DNA of 64,000 nt, taken from the NCBI GenBank assembly GCA_036365515.1, contig CM070874.1, forward strand, positions 245,273,430 to 245,337,429, given 5' to 3'. Positions 47,391-58,427 of this stretch are shown in pieces. This DNA comes from Torymus aiolomorphi. Lineage: Eukaryota; Arthropoda; Insecta; Hymenoptera; Torymidae. Within the stretch, counting starts at the first letter, position 1, and each line of letters starts with the position of its first letter. Made by a program: the position numbers and the translations under genes. The notes under the pieces were generated by a model, which saw only the letters and a list, made by a program, of their open reading frames with translations, was not told the DNA's origin and searched no databases.

Positions 47391-48250
47391 TTATTTAATT
47401 TTGTACCAAATCTAAGTTTTTCTTAAATCCAAGTTCATCATGTAATTCGATGTCGAAAGTACATCCCCTTTTAGAAGAACCCCAAAATTTTGTCCATTTT
47501 TCGCTCCGACGCATAGTTTTCGAGATATTGGCAAAAATCGATATTTTCGAACTTTTTTCAATAATGTACAATGTACACTCGGATTCTATGCAGAAAATGC
47601 ATATTTTTTAGTATAATCCCGGATTTTCAACCGTTTTCCTCTACGATGCTAAATTTGCAGGGTATTGGTATTGGTAAAAATCGATACCTCCCCCCACCCT
47701 TTTCGATAATGTACTATGTGTCATTCGTTTCTACGGCCAAAGTACATCCCCTTTTAGAATAACCCCAAAATTTTGTCCGTTTTTCGCTCCGACGCTTAGT
47801 TTTCGAGATATTGGCAAAAATCGATATTTTCGTACTTTTTTCCAATAATGTACAATGTACACTCGGATTCTATGCAGAAAATGCGTATTTTTTAGTGTAA
47901 CCCCAGATTTTCAACCGTTTTTTTCTCTATGTAAATAATAATATGTAATTATTTAAATAATAATCTAATAAAATATCCTCAGCAGGAGTAAAATCTTTTT
48001 TAGAAGGATAAAGATTATATTATTGCACCACTTATGTGTTCCAGACATAAGCGGATGTTGATATCATTATTTCTGCAAGCGTTTGTGGGAACAGGTGAAA
48101 TAAGATTTTTTCTAACATTTATATATGTAATGAAATATCCTCTGCAGAAATAAAACCTTTTTAAGAAGGAAAAAGATTATATTTTTTACTAATCTGGTCC
48201 AGACGTGAGCGGTGGTCAAGATCATTTTTCTACAAACACTTGTGGGAACA
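47391..48250. repeat. Two tandem direct repeats within the Polinton
   Basis: 47,455-47,650 and 47,745-47,935 share ACATCCCCTTTTAGAA, CCCCAAAATTTTGTCC and CGAGATATTGGCAAAAATCG (offset about 285 bp). 47,985-48,110 and 48,140-48,270 share AAGATTATATT, TCCAGAC and AGCGG text (offset about 150 bp). No gene in this stretch; it separates the leftward gene block from the single rightward gene. Confidence 0.65.
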
Positions 48251-48536
48251 GTTGAAAAAAATATTTTCTGCACACGTTTGTGGGAACGAGAGTGCAGAGA
48301 TTTTCACATTCGCGACTGTCTTAGCCTTGCAGTTTTGAATGGTAGCACAAAAATTATGGGAGGGAAGTCTCTGCAGCAACCAGTCTAGATCCAAGTGCCG
48401 AACTAGCCACATTGTCTCTCTACTGTTCTATTTTTTTTTTTTTTTTTTTCAACTTAGTTTTTGACAACTCTTTTCTTTTTTGTGCTAAAGTGAACTTAGT
48501 TTTTTGTGTTAATCGAAATATATAGATTTTGTAAAA

Positions 48537-48977
48537 ATGGAGATTCTGAACGACGTGAATCTCGACATAATGAATTTAGATATTATGGACGTTGACATCC
48601 ATGGCGAACCAATGCCTGATTTATTATTCAATCAGGTGCTCGATGATGTGCTCGATTTAGAGGAGGAACGTGCAGCACAAGTGCGTGAGGATGCTGCTCT
48701 CGCCGATCTACTGTGGGACGGGGACGACGGCGACGACGACGGTAATGCAGAAGATGAAGGATACTATACGGACTCTGATGCGGGAATCAACATAGACAAT
48801 ATTGATCTCGATCGTATGCCTGTTGAAGTGGTATCAGAGTCCGATGAAGACGATAATGAAGACGAAGAAGAAGTACAACAACCGATCGATGTGGACTCTG
48901 ATGCTGAGACCATCAAAAATGTTTGGGACGTTGATGTGCGCGATATTGACTAAGATCCTGCAATGGATATAGATAAC

Positions 48978-49009
<32 letters not shown>

Positions 49010-49367
49010 CGACGATAACAATATAGAAGAGGCTGTTAAATGTGAGGTAGCTATACGTCAGCTCTTAGAAGTACGGAAATCATATTTTGATTCCGCGAAG
49101 AGACTTTTAAAATTACAAATACAGAAGGAGGAAAAAAAAATACGCGCACACCTCGCACGAATGCAACGGCGCGTTCGGCGGAATCGACATCGAATAAACG
49201 ATGTACCGCGTCGACGGCGTGATATGTGTTTTGGGTGCGGTAAGCCATTTTGGCTTCAAAGAACACGGTGCTGGATCCGGTGTGCAATGTGTGGTAATTG
49301 GTTGTGTCCTGATAGCAACGAGGAGTCTCTACATTGTCAGGATGAGAGAGGATTATTTCACCAATAA
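48537..49367 (+). CDS. Acidic zinc-binding Polinton protein, only rightward gene, one in-frame stop
   Basis: Two frames, 48,537-48,953 and 48,963-49,367, are in the same phase and separated only by TAA at 48,951-48,953, so they read as one 277-codon gene. The first half is very acidic (DLEEERAAQ, DGDDGDDDGN, SESDEDDNEDEEE). The second half starts with a run of aspartates encoded by GAC repeats. Then comes a basic helix (RAHLARMQRRVRRNRHR) and a cysteine cluster (CFGCGKPF, CAMCGNWLC, LHC) of treble-clef type. Acidic domain plus basic and zinc segments suggests a nuclear regulator of element or host genes, but no homologue is recognised. The stop may be a mutation, a start-stop pair of two proteins, or readthrough. 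Confidence 0.6.
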
Positions 49368-49517
49368 AATGAGGAGAAACCACATTGATTAAAAAAGTAA
49401 ACATTTGTTAATCTTTAACGCATGTATTCAACCATTTTTTAAATTTTTTATATATTTTAATTTTAAATTTTTTATATATTTTATTTTTAAATTTTTTATA
49501 TATTTTATTTTTAAAGT

Positions 49518-49833
49518 ATTAATAAATAGACTTATTAATAATTATTAAAATTACTAAAAATTTATTTATAATAAATAAGTTATTAAAAATTTTGTTTTTT
49601 AAAAATTGAAAACCGAAATCTTATATTTTTAGCATTAGATTTCTAACATATTTTTTATTATCAAAAATTATTAAAAATTAATGAAATTTAATGAAAAATA
49701 TTAATAATCTATTACTAAAAGTATAAGACTTCGGTTTTATTTTAATTTAAAAAAATAAAATTTTTAATAACTTATTTTTTATAAATAAATTTTTAATAAT
49801 TTTAATGATTATTAATAAGTCTATTTATTTGTT
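49518..49833. repeat. AT-rich palindrome
   Basis: AATAAATAGACTTATTAATA at 49,520 is mirrored at 49,810-49,830, and ACCGAAATCTTATATTTTTAG at 49,612 is mirrored at about 49,715. The whole 315-bp segment folds back on itself with a small loop. Preceded by a short tandem of TTTTTATATATTTTA (49,440-49,510). No gene. Confidence 0.75.
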
Positions 49834-49918
49834 GAAAATTAAAAAGATAAGGCATAATATATTAACAGCACACTCATGCGAGCGCTCTCATGAGAGCGCT
49901 AATTCATGTACCGCATCG

Positions 49919-50121
49919 GGCGTCATAGAATCTGCATCTGACACAGCCCGCTGCAGCAGGCAGACTACCCGCAAGTGCAGTCAGAGTGACTTACTCGGCT
50001 TGGACGCTCCCTCCACTAGTATCCGAGGAGTGGGGAGGCGTAGTCTAACTCGTGTCTCGCTGCAGTTGCAGCCAGTCTGCCTGCTGCAGTGGGCCGTGTC
50101 GGACGCAGGCTCTATGACGCT
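49919..50121. repeat. GC-rich inverted repeat near the right terminus
   Basis: GCGTCATAGAATCTGCATCTG then ACACAGCCCGCTGCAGCAGG is mirrored by CCTGCTGCAGTGGGCCGTGT and GCTCTATGACGC at 50,080-50,121. Arms of about 48 bp enclose about 100 bp. Neighbouring GAGCGCTCTCATGAGAGCGC (49,880-49,899) is a perfect short palindrome. Unusual GC content for this AT-rich element end; the ORF here is a by-product. Confidence 0.65.
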
Positions 50122-50446
50122 CGTCGGCGCATACGAGACAACACCCCACTTATAAATGCATATTTGTATATTTTTGTTATTTTTTTGTTTCAGCAGGAGT
50201 CACACATCCTCGACCGAGACTGTTCGAACGTGCCATGGAAATTGCAGCGATTATTATTATTAATAAAAAATATAAATATATTTTTTATGTTAAAACTACC
50301 GATTATTATTATTAATAAAAATATAAATATATATTTTTTATGCTAAAAAGTGTTAATAAAAATATCCGTATTTATTTATAAAAATAAAGTTTTTTAGTGG
50401 TGTTTTCAGGTGCGCTCTCTCTCTCTCTCTCTATTTTTTATTTCAC

Positions 50447-50638
50447 AGTGGCACTTTGGGGCAGATGTAACCTAAGCCATTTCCCCTGATGGCGGGGTTT
50501 CCCCTCCCTCAGAGGGTAGTGGCTCAGGGTCACCCTGCATCATTACCCGCCTGGTGGTGGGGAGTTCCCCCTCCTCTCCCACAGGTGGATAGTGGTGGGG
50601 GGTTTGTTTGTCTGCCCCAAAGTGCCACTATAACTACT
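50447..50638 (-). repeat. Right terminal inverted repeat, itself palindromic
   Basis: Read inward from 50,638 the strand begins AGTAGTTATAGTGGCACTTT, matching the left terminus. ACAGTGGCACTTTGGGGCAG recurs at 50,447-50,466 in the opposite direction, so the final 190 bp is a self-complementary hairpin. Its C-rich loop arms (GGCGGGGTTTCCCC, GGTGGTGGGGAGTTCCCC) are diverged from the left end. Confidence 0.85.
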
Positions 50639-50659
50639 GGTATATATAGACTTGAAATA

Positions 50660-51184
50660 GAGGCGTTTCACGTCAACTGTCCCAGCGCGCGCTGCTGGAG
50701 CCCCACATCGTACTATTTTTAACTCACGTTTATGATACTAAAATATACTTAAAAAAATTATTTGATAAGCATTTTCGACGTATTTTTTTCCTCAGTTTTC
50801 CAATGGCGTAAGCAGTTTTTCCGAAATTTTCAATTTTCACCTTCAAAAAGTACAAAACATGTTATATCTCAAAAAGTGTATTTTTAATATTTTTTTTTAC
50901 CCTCTAGATCGAAAGCTGAGCATTTTTTACGTAGGAAAGGATATTTTCCAAAGAGGGCCCGAGATGTTTTTTGCGATAAATAGAATGCAAAAGAGTTTTT
51001 GAAGATGAAAATGGAAAATTTTGAAAAAACTATCAACATCATTGGAAAGCTGAGGAAAAAATACGTCGAAAACGCATATCAAACAATTTTTTTAAGTACT
51101 TTTTAGTATCATAAACATGAGTTAGAAATAGCAGGTTTTGGGGCTCGCGCGCCGCGCGCTGGGACAGTTGACGTGAAACGCCTC
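50660..51184. mobile_element. Foldback MITE abutting the Polinton's right target duplication
   Basis: Ends GAGGCGTTTCACGTCAACTG and its inverse CAGTTGACGTGAAACGCCTC, both followed inward by CCCAGCGCGC. Arms of about 200 bp (ATACGTCGAAAA, TAAGTACTTTTTAGTATC). Flanked by AATA on both sides. It lies 15 bp beyond the Polinton's GGTATA. No ORF. Confidence 0.8.
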
Positions 51185-51319
51185 AATAGTATATAATTAG
51201 TCTAATTGACTTTCATAAAAAAAATCTCATGAATTTATTTTTTACAAGTATATTTATTTAGATGTAAGTAATTTCTTATTAAAAAGTATCTATAATAATT
51301 CTCCTAAAAAATGCCGATG

Positions 51320-51745
51320 TTCTGTCGAAATTCTCCACAGTTTCTGCAGAATTTCTGCATAAATTCTGCAGAAGTTCTACTGACATTTACTCCAGCAATT
51401 CTGCAGAATATCTGTATATCTCTTATATATATATATATATTACTGCAGTTTTTTATAGATTATCTGCAGAAATAGGCTGCACAAATTCTGCAGAATTCGT
51501 ACATATTTATTGAAAATATTTACGCATAATTTTTATAGATTTTCTGCAGAAACTCTGCAGAAAGTTGCTACAGAAAAACGAGGAAATTCATGCATAAATT
51601 ATACAGAATTTCTGCATAATTTCTGCATAATTTCTTCAAAAAGTTTAGCAGAAATTATGCAGAATATATACAGAAACTATGCAGACGCTATGCAGAAACC
51701 ATGCAGAAACTTCTGCAGATATTCTGCAGAAGGTTCCACAGAATT
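51320..51745. repeat. Degenerate CTGCAG-palindrome minisatellite
   Basis: More than twenty short units such as TTTCTGCAGAAA, ATTCTGCAGAAT and TATGCAGAAA. Each unit is itself palindromic, so either strand reads alike. The ORF 51,510-51,935 is an artefact. Confidence 0.8.
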
Positions 51746-52194
51746 TTTTCATAAAGGCAGAATCGGTGCTGATTCATTTTCAGCTTGGCGAGGCTTCTCG
51801 GAGCCGATCTGTCCGGATTCCACGACGAATCTGTGCAGATTGATAAATCAGCAAGGATTTTTAATCAGTACGGATATGGAGGAGATATATCTGGCTCTTG
51901 ATTCCCCCCCGGAACCCATGAGGAATCTCTACTGATATAATTCGCGTTTTCGGACTGATTTCGGTCTGAAATCAGTGTACGGATTTAAGACCGGATACCG
52001 TCCAGATATTTTTGTCCGGGTTACTTCTCCCCCAACAATCCGAGAACGGTCGAACGGCCTCACAATCGTCGCTCGGTCGAACATTTTTATTATACATGCA
52101 AATTAACGGAATTTTTAACTGAAAACTACCAAACCCAAATTCTAAATCATAACCTAAGCCCGAAGGGGGGAAGATAAACATAAACGATTTTAGT
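51746..52194. other. Unassigned spacer
   Basis: Moderate GC with no recognisable domain or structure. Confidence 0.3.
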
Positions 52195-52315
52195 GTTATG
52201 TATTGATGGGGTAGCGGTAGCTGTGGCGGCTAAGGCGCGCAGCTACTTTTGTCCTAATCTTTTGGATCTAAGTTCGATTTCCGTTCGCATTTCTTTTTTT
52301 TTTTTTTTCTATAAA
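52195..52315 (+). repeat. tRNA-like SINE or tRNA pseudogene candidate
   Basis: GGTAGCTGTGGCGGCTAAGG resembles an A box and, about 40 nt later, TCTAAGTTCGATTTCCG resembles a B box of a Pol III promoter. A run of T residues (about 16) follows and could terminate transcription. The cloverleaf could not be completed by eye, so a working tRNA is unlikely. Confidence 0.45.
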
Positions 52316-52788
52316 ATATGTAAAATTTCTTTGATTATATTATTAATCACACACATTTTTTTTACCTCATTTTTTGTTTTCTAACAGAACTGAAATTTTA
52401 CTTGAAATTGAGATATTTTTTTTCCAGACAATATTGCAAGTAAAATTATCGTTTTTCAAAATTATTTCGTTAAATGCACTAATTTTATAAGTACTATAAC
52501 ATTTTGGATAATATTTCTTTACCCAATTAGGAATATTTTGAGTAAATTAATTCACTGAAAATTAATTAATTAATTAATTAAATACATGGTTATATTTATT
52601 TTATATTCAAAATAATCTATGTCCAATTGACTTTTTATTGTCTTTTTATAAGGATAAGGAAGGATCAACAATAATTATTGTTATACAAGCAAGTTCAATG
52701 TCCAAAATACATATTCCCATTCACGTTCTCTAATCCCTAAAACATACGTTATTTGTTATATTAGTGTATTTCTATTTGTTTTGTAGAC
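52316..52788. other. AT-rich spacer before the BEL/Pao element
   Basis: Contains ATTAATTAATTAATTAA at about 52,560. Nothing else recognised. Confidence 0.3.
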
Positions 52789-53106
52789 TGTGATTTAAGT
52801 AGAATGAGATCGTGGAGCAGGTTCGAAAGAATGATAGGCGTTTCGTGTGGAGAAAGAATTGAAGTTTATTGATGGTCCGTTATGCCTTTGAGCGTACAGA
52901 TGCTGCTATCTCTCAGTCGTCGCGCGTGGAACTGACGCCGCACGGCGTCGGATGTGCCGTCGGCATGCCTAGGTAGTTGGAGGGGGCGAGAAGAGAGACG
53001 CGTAGCGAGTGCTGATCGGTGCGGATCTCGCGCGCGCTTGTAGTATATGTAGCCAGAGAAGGGGAACGCTCTCGGCATCGTACGCTCGGACGCTGAATCC
53101 CGAACA
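52789..53106 (-). repeat. 3' LTR of the BEL/Pao element
   Basis: Plus-strand text runs TGTGATTTAAGTAGAATG to CTGAATCCCGAACA; on the element's own strand it starts TGTTCGGG and ends AAATCACA. Pairs with 58,428-58,745. Confidence 0.9.
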
Positions 53107-53139
53107 TTCCGCCCACCTTCGCCATACTGGCGAACGGTC

Positions 53140-54919
53140 TTAATCCTTGGGTTGGAGGCGGGCGACCTTGGCGATGGGACGTCGAAGTGTAGAGGTGGCC
53201 GTGCGAAGCTTGATGACACGGGTGAGGCCATCACTCCCTGGATGGATGGCTGTGATGCGTGCGATCGGCCATTTGGATGGAGGCGTGAGCTCGTTGCGAA
53301 CGAGAACGAGTTCGCCCACGGTGACTGAGGGTTGCGGCTGTCTCCAATTCATACGTGAATGCAAAGCCGTCAAGTACTCTGTGGACCACCTGGCCCAGAA
53401 ATGTTGCGTCATCTGGCTGATTAAAAGCCAGCGTTTTTCTGGAGGCACATTGGGGTCGGTGAGGTCTTCTTCAGGCACTAAAAATAACGAACGCTGTATA
53501 AGAAAATGTGACGGTGAAAGGAAATCAAGGTCAGATGGATCATCAGTGAGAGCAGTTAAAGGTCTCGAATTTAGGCAGGCTTCAATTCGGCACATGAGGG
53601 TAGTGAGCTCCAAGAAAGTGAGAACTTGCTCGCCTATGATGCGGCGTAGATGATGCTTAGCCGATTTAACTACGGCTTTCCAAATGCCTCCAAAATGGGG
53701 GGCACTGGGAGGATAGAAGATCCATGACGTTCCTTCTTGTGCGAGAGACTGGACAATATGGGTTGAATAAGAAGAAGTGGCGACAATCATCTGCTTTAAT
53801 TGAGAATCTGTACCAACGAAGTTTGTTCCTTAGTCAGAGTACAATTCCTTGCAAATACCTCTACGAGCGGTGAATCGATGGAAAGCAGCGATAATCACTG
53901 GAATAATCCTCGACTACTTCGATATGTACGACGCGGGTAGCCATACAGATGAAATAAATGGCGATATAACCTTTCATGGTGCCCTTTCCCCTGGTTTTAG
54001 TAAGCCGGACGTTAATCGAGCCGGCGTAATCAACACCAGAACGTTCGAAAGGCGATGAAGGTCTCACGCGAGCCTGGGGTAACTCACCCATTAATTGAGT
54101 AGGTGCTCGAGCAGCATGGCGTGAGCATGTGAGGCAGGCTCTGATGACTTTCTTTACCGCGGATCGACCTTTCACTATCCAGTACTGACGTCTGAGTGTG
54201 GCAAACGTTAATTGAGTGCCACCACGAAGAGTGCGATGATGAGCATCTCTAATTAACAACGTTGTAAAGTGACAATTAGCAGGTAAAATAAGTGGATGCT
54301 TAGCATCTTCTTCGAGAAGAGAGTGAGAGAGTCGACCGCCCACCCTGAGCAAATGATTTCGTATCATGGGATTTAACGGCAAAAGAGTACTTTTCGTTGA
54401 AAGTTTACCTTTTCGCTGTAACTGTTGGAGTTCAAATTTAAAGTACGCTGTTTGAACTAGATAGATCAGACAAAGTCTGGTGTTCTCAATCTCACTAGCA
54501 CTTATTTCCTCCGAAGTCGGAGTGTGATGGCATAGTAGGGATTGAAGAGCAGTGAAAAAGGTAACGTCTGAACTTAAGGTAGTCTTACACGCAGTTTTCG
54601 AGCGGATTCTGTAGACGAATCTGAAGAAATATGAAGCTATTCGATATAATTTACTTAAAGACGAATATGTATTAATAAGACTCCAAATTTCTGGAGTATT
54701 CTCGACAGAATTTGGTATGTCTTTGCTTGCGACTAGAGTATGACTAGGTTGAATATTCAAACTATTTACCGCAAAATTGAGCTCATCATGAGCCTTTGAC
54801 CACGATTCGTGATTTTCGGAGAGCCAGGCGGGACCTTTCCACCATAAACTATGCGAAGCTAACTTTGAGGGTACAATACCTGGTGAAATGACATCGGCGG
54901 GGTTGTCCGCTAATCGCAC
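53140..54919 (-). pseudogene. BEL/Pao integrase remnant
   Basis: The first frame (54,919-53,861) starts in the RNase H tail (MRLADNPADVISPG), then has the zinc-binding H-H-C-C set (HPLILPANC, DAHHRTLRGG, CLTCSRH) and the first catalytic aspartate GVDYAG. After a frame break, LYSD (second aspartate) is followed at once by TAA near 53,830. The second frame (53,790-53,140) continues PPSAPHFGGIWKAVVKSAK, where a lysine stands at the position of the catalytic glutamate, and ends with the SH3-like SVTVGELVLVRNE and WPIARI. Inactive by several criteria. Confidence 0.88.
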
Positions 54920-55036
54920 GTGATGCCAATATGCATCAGGTAGCAGAGTGTGAATCTCTGAACACCTGTTAGCTACAAATACACCCCATCTAGAAGGGTG
55001 GTCCTTTCGCCAAAAGACGACGTCTGCAGAATCGGA

Positions 55037-56697
55037 TCATAGATGAATACTCTCAACCTTCAGTGGGAAAGATTCGATGAACGTTTGAACCAGTCGTGCA
55101 AGTAGCAACGCAGCGCATAGTTCTAAACGAGGTATGGTCAGAGTTTTAAGTGGAGCTACCTGCGCTTTGGTCACTTGAAGGTTTTCAATTAAGTGCAGAT
55201 AAATTACTGCACCATATGCAAGTTTGGATGCATCTGCGAATCCGTGAATTTCAATTAGTTCACATTGGGGGGTATATCCACTCCAGCGAGGGATTTTGAT
55301 CTCAGAGATAGAAGATAGATCTTGCAACCAATTTTGCCAACGATTAGAGATTTTGAGAGGAAGTTCCTCATCCCAACTAATCTTAAGAATCCATAGTAAC
55401 TGCATAATAATTTTAGCAGTGATCACCACGGGGGCTAGCCATCCTATAGGATCGAAGATCCGAGCAATTCTCGAAAGAACTGAACGTTTGGTAAATGGCA
55501 GGTCAACGGGAGTATCTTCTATGCGAAAACTGAAATAGTCTGTATTTGGTTGCCAATCTATACCCAAAATTGGAACAGATGTTTCTGAGGCAAATAAAGA
55601 AATGGAATCTGCAGCTAACATATTCGAGGGCAAATAGGGTAGTACTTCAGCATTATTCGAAGTCCACTTTCGAAGATTGAGATGATCTTTTTTAAAGAGT
55701 TGAATTAACTCATCTTGTTTCTGCAAAGCTTCTTCAAAAGCGTGTGCATCAGTAAGCACGTTATCTGAGTACATTTCTGATCGGACGACTTCAGCTGCGA
55801 TTGGATAAATTTTGCTATAGTCTTCGGCTAATTTCAGGAGAGTGCGTATAGCTAGAAATGACGAACGTGCCAATCTATACGTCACGGTAGTTATCGATAA
55901 ACTTGAATGGGTTCACTCTTGTCAAAACGCCATAAAATCGACTGAAAAGGTTGATCACATTGTTCGACACCAATCTGCCTGAATATTTTCTCCACGTCAG
56001 CTGAAAGAGCGATCTTGTACCTACGCCAAGCACAGAACGGGATTCTGAAGAAGATTGGACCCAACGTGTAGGAGGTCATTGATCGAAATTCCTGATTTAG
56101 ATTTGCTGGAGCCATTGAACACAGCACGTAATTTGGTTGTCGTACTTATTTCTTTCCACACACCATGGTGAGGTAAGAAGGCTTGAAAGTTGCTAGATAA
56201 CGAATCAAAATTCGATGAGAGTGACATATGACCTAAGTTAATGTACTCTTTTATGAAACAATATAAGCTAATTTCAATTTTTCGTCTTTAGCGAAGTTTG
56301 CTTCGAGACGAGTGAGTGCGCGTACTGCGGCAGAATGAGAGTTCTCGAGATGAGCAGAACTCAACTGGTCTCGACTTTTCCAGGGAAGCCTTACTATATA
56401 TTGCTCTGTTTCATCTTGACGAGTTGTTTTTCGATAAAAATCCTCGCATGCCTGTTCGTCAGGCTAGTAAGATTTTTTGTCAGTGACTATCTCCTCCGCC
56501 GTCCAAAAATCTTGTACGAGCTCCAAAAGTTTGGCTTCATGCTCGCAGCTGTTCGAACAATGAAGAGATATTGATTCTAGCCCTATTTCTGAAGGTGGAG
56601 AAGAGAGATTTCCTGTCAAGAACCATCTGAGTTTGGAACTAAGTGCTATCGGATGAAGACTTTGGCCCTTAACAATTTGATTTTCAATGATTTGCAC
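55037..56697 (-). pseudogene. BEL/Pao reverse transcriptase and RNase H remnant
   Basis: Pieces 56,697-56,464, 56,227-55,891 and 55,885-55,037. Transcriptase text includes PHHGVWKE, KLRAVFNGSSKSKSGISIND and FALSADVEK-like LSADVEKIFRQIGV. The YVDD catalytic box is read here as YSDN within EMYSDNVLTDAHAF, losing an aspartate. Downstream are GIDWQPNTDYFSF, the Pao-specific linker KRSVLSRIARIFDPIGWLAP, and RNase H GFADASKLAYGAVIY with RLELCAALLLARL. Several frameshifts. Confidence 0.85.
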
Positions 56698-56736
56698 ATA
56701 AGCGCTTGCACCGAGTAGAATATCGATACGTTAAGG

Positions 56737-57259
56737 TTAGAGATACATGGGATCTACTGGTTGCAGCCCTCTTAAGTATTCGAAATTATAATTACCACCT
56801 ACGACGGGCGGCTTATAAGTTGAGAGTTTTAGCAAATCTATAGAGTCAACCTTTAGAGAGAAAGTTGAATCAAAATGAAGTTGTATAGAAAGACAAGCTA
56901 TCTTAGAAGAAACAGCAGCTGTCTTTTCGCCTATACCTTGAATGTGTGTGTGACCGGTTCTATAATCTAGTGAGAGCAAGTTACACAAAGCTTGTGTAAC
57001 AAGTGAGATTTGAGATCCGGGGTCGATAAGCGCACGAACTTGAATTTTGGTTCCGTTAGGACCAAGGGCGTTAACCCTCGCGATAGCTAAAAGTACTCCA
57101 GTACTTTTAGTACTTACTCCACTATTAAGGGAGACTGACTGAGAGGCAAGTTGAAAGTCATTGGAAAAGACAACGTTGCAACAGTTTAGATTAGAGGTGC
57201 TGGACACTGAGTCAATCTGATTAGTCTGTGCTGAACAGATTACTTGATTGCTGTCAGTG
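56737..57259 (-). pseudogene. BEL/Pao aspartic protease remnant
   Basis: Same open frame as the zinc knuckles. It has LIDPGSQISLVTQAL, equivalent to the catalytic D-S/T-G loop with Pro-Gly instead, and GIGEKTAAVSSK further on. The frame ends at 56,737. Confidence 0.75.
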
Positions 57260-58420
57260 TGGACCAAAGTGTGATGCTTAGCTTTACAAAGAATGCATTG
57301 GTACGTGGAAGTACAATTTTTAACGTTGTGCTTCCCTAAACAATTGTAACAAAGATTAGAGGGTTTGATCAATTCCTTTCGCTCAAGAATCGTTTTATTG
57401 AGAAATTGTTCACATCTGTTTGTAAAATGAGATTGATTGCAAATCGAACATTTCTTTTTTGATGGATTTGAAGATGAGGTTTGATGTGAATAAACCGACT
57501 GAGCATTGTCATGCTCTGATTTACGTGACTTTGAATTTGATGACTGTGGTTTCGGGTTATTATTCGAAGACGATTTAGTGCCAGCATCGATGGCCTCTAG
57601 AGTGAGGGTTTGACTTCGTAGAAAGGCTTGAAGTTGTGGGTGGATCAATACTGTCACCAAGATGTCTTTCCCATTCCTTACGCGTATTCAAATCAAGTTG
57701 CTTAAGTGCAAAATGTACCATTAGATCATTTCCTAAAGAATCTGCTCTGTTAAAAGATATTAGACTAGCTGTGGGGTTGAAAAGTTCCCTGTAAACACGT
57801 TTAACTTCCGACGAAGTGTCTGTCTTCATGGGTTTGACTGAAAAGATTTCTGAAATGTGAGAGTTAACAATACGACGCTGACTTTCGTAGTATTCGATTA
57901 AGGTTGTCCATGCTCGTTCGTAATTATCATTTGAAATGGGAAAAGACTTAATTTTCTCAAGGGCTTCACTTGTAAGGTGTGCGAAGAAAATGCAATTTCA
58001 AACTAGGCGATAAGTCCTCGCGACGATGTATGATAGAGCGAAAAACATCCCTAAAATTCTCCCAGTCTGAGAATTTACCTGAAAATTTTGGCAAGTCAAT
58101 TTTTGGCAACGATTGAAACGAAATATTAGTAGTTTGAGCAGTGCTTGGAGAAATTGACGCAGCATTGGAGGTAGAAGCGCCTGCTGCAGCGTTTTTTCCC
58201 TAAGGTTTTCTAGGAAATCAAGAAACTCACCTTTGCGATCAAAAAAACTATCTTCAACTAGGTCAGACAGACCAGTTGAGAAATAGGCATGGGTTTTATC
58301 AAGATCCTTGAGATGCAAGATTTTCTCGTAATTCTGAAAGCTAACATAATTTTTCTCAAGACCGGCTAAGCGCGCTCCAGCATTACCCTTAGTCATATTA
58401 TCTTTACCTTTGGATTGTCC
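57260..58420 (-). pseudogene. BEL/Pao gag remnant
   Basis: The open pieces 58,459-57,998, 57,829-57,575 and the start of 57,660-56,737 are in different frames. Together they show gag-type helices (GLEKNYVSFQNYEKILHLKD; RELFNPTASLISFNRADSLG) and two zinc knuckles, CSICNQSHFTNRC and CYNCLGKHNVKNC, followed by CILCKAKHHTLVH, as in BEL gag. At least two shifts separate them. Confidence 0.8.
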
Positions 58421-58427
58421 AACAGAC

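Larger units (their letters stand above)
32381..50638. mobile_element. Full-length Polinton/Maverick (adintovirus-like) element, 18.26 kb
   Basis: The left end starts AGTAGTTATAGTGG and the right end finishes CCACTATAACTACT, its inverted match. GGTATA flanks both sides (32,375-32,380 and 50,639-50,644), the 6-bp duplication expected for this group, and termini AG...CT also fit. Inside are protein-primed DNA polymerase B, retroviral-type integrase with chromodomain, FtsK/HerA-type packaging ATPase, adenain-type cysteine protease, double-jelly-roll major capsid and minor capsid. These define Polintons and the virus-like adintoviruses. All but one gene are on the minus strand. A later TTAA-flanked MITE sits at 46,706-47,390. 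Many genes carry a frameshift or stop, so this copy is probably inactive though only lightly decayed. Confidence 0.95.
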
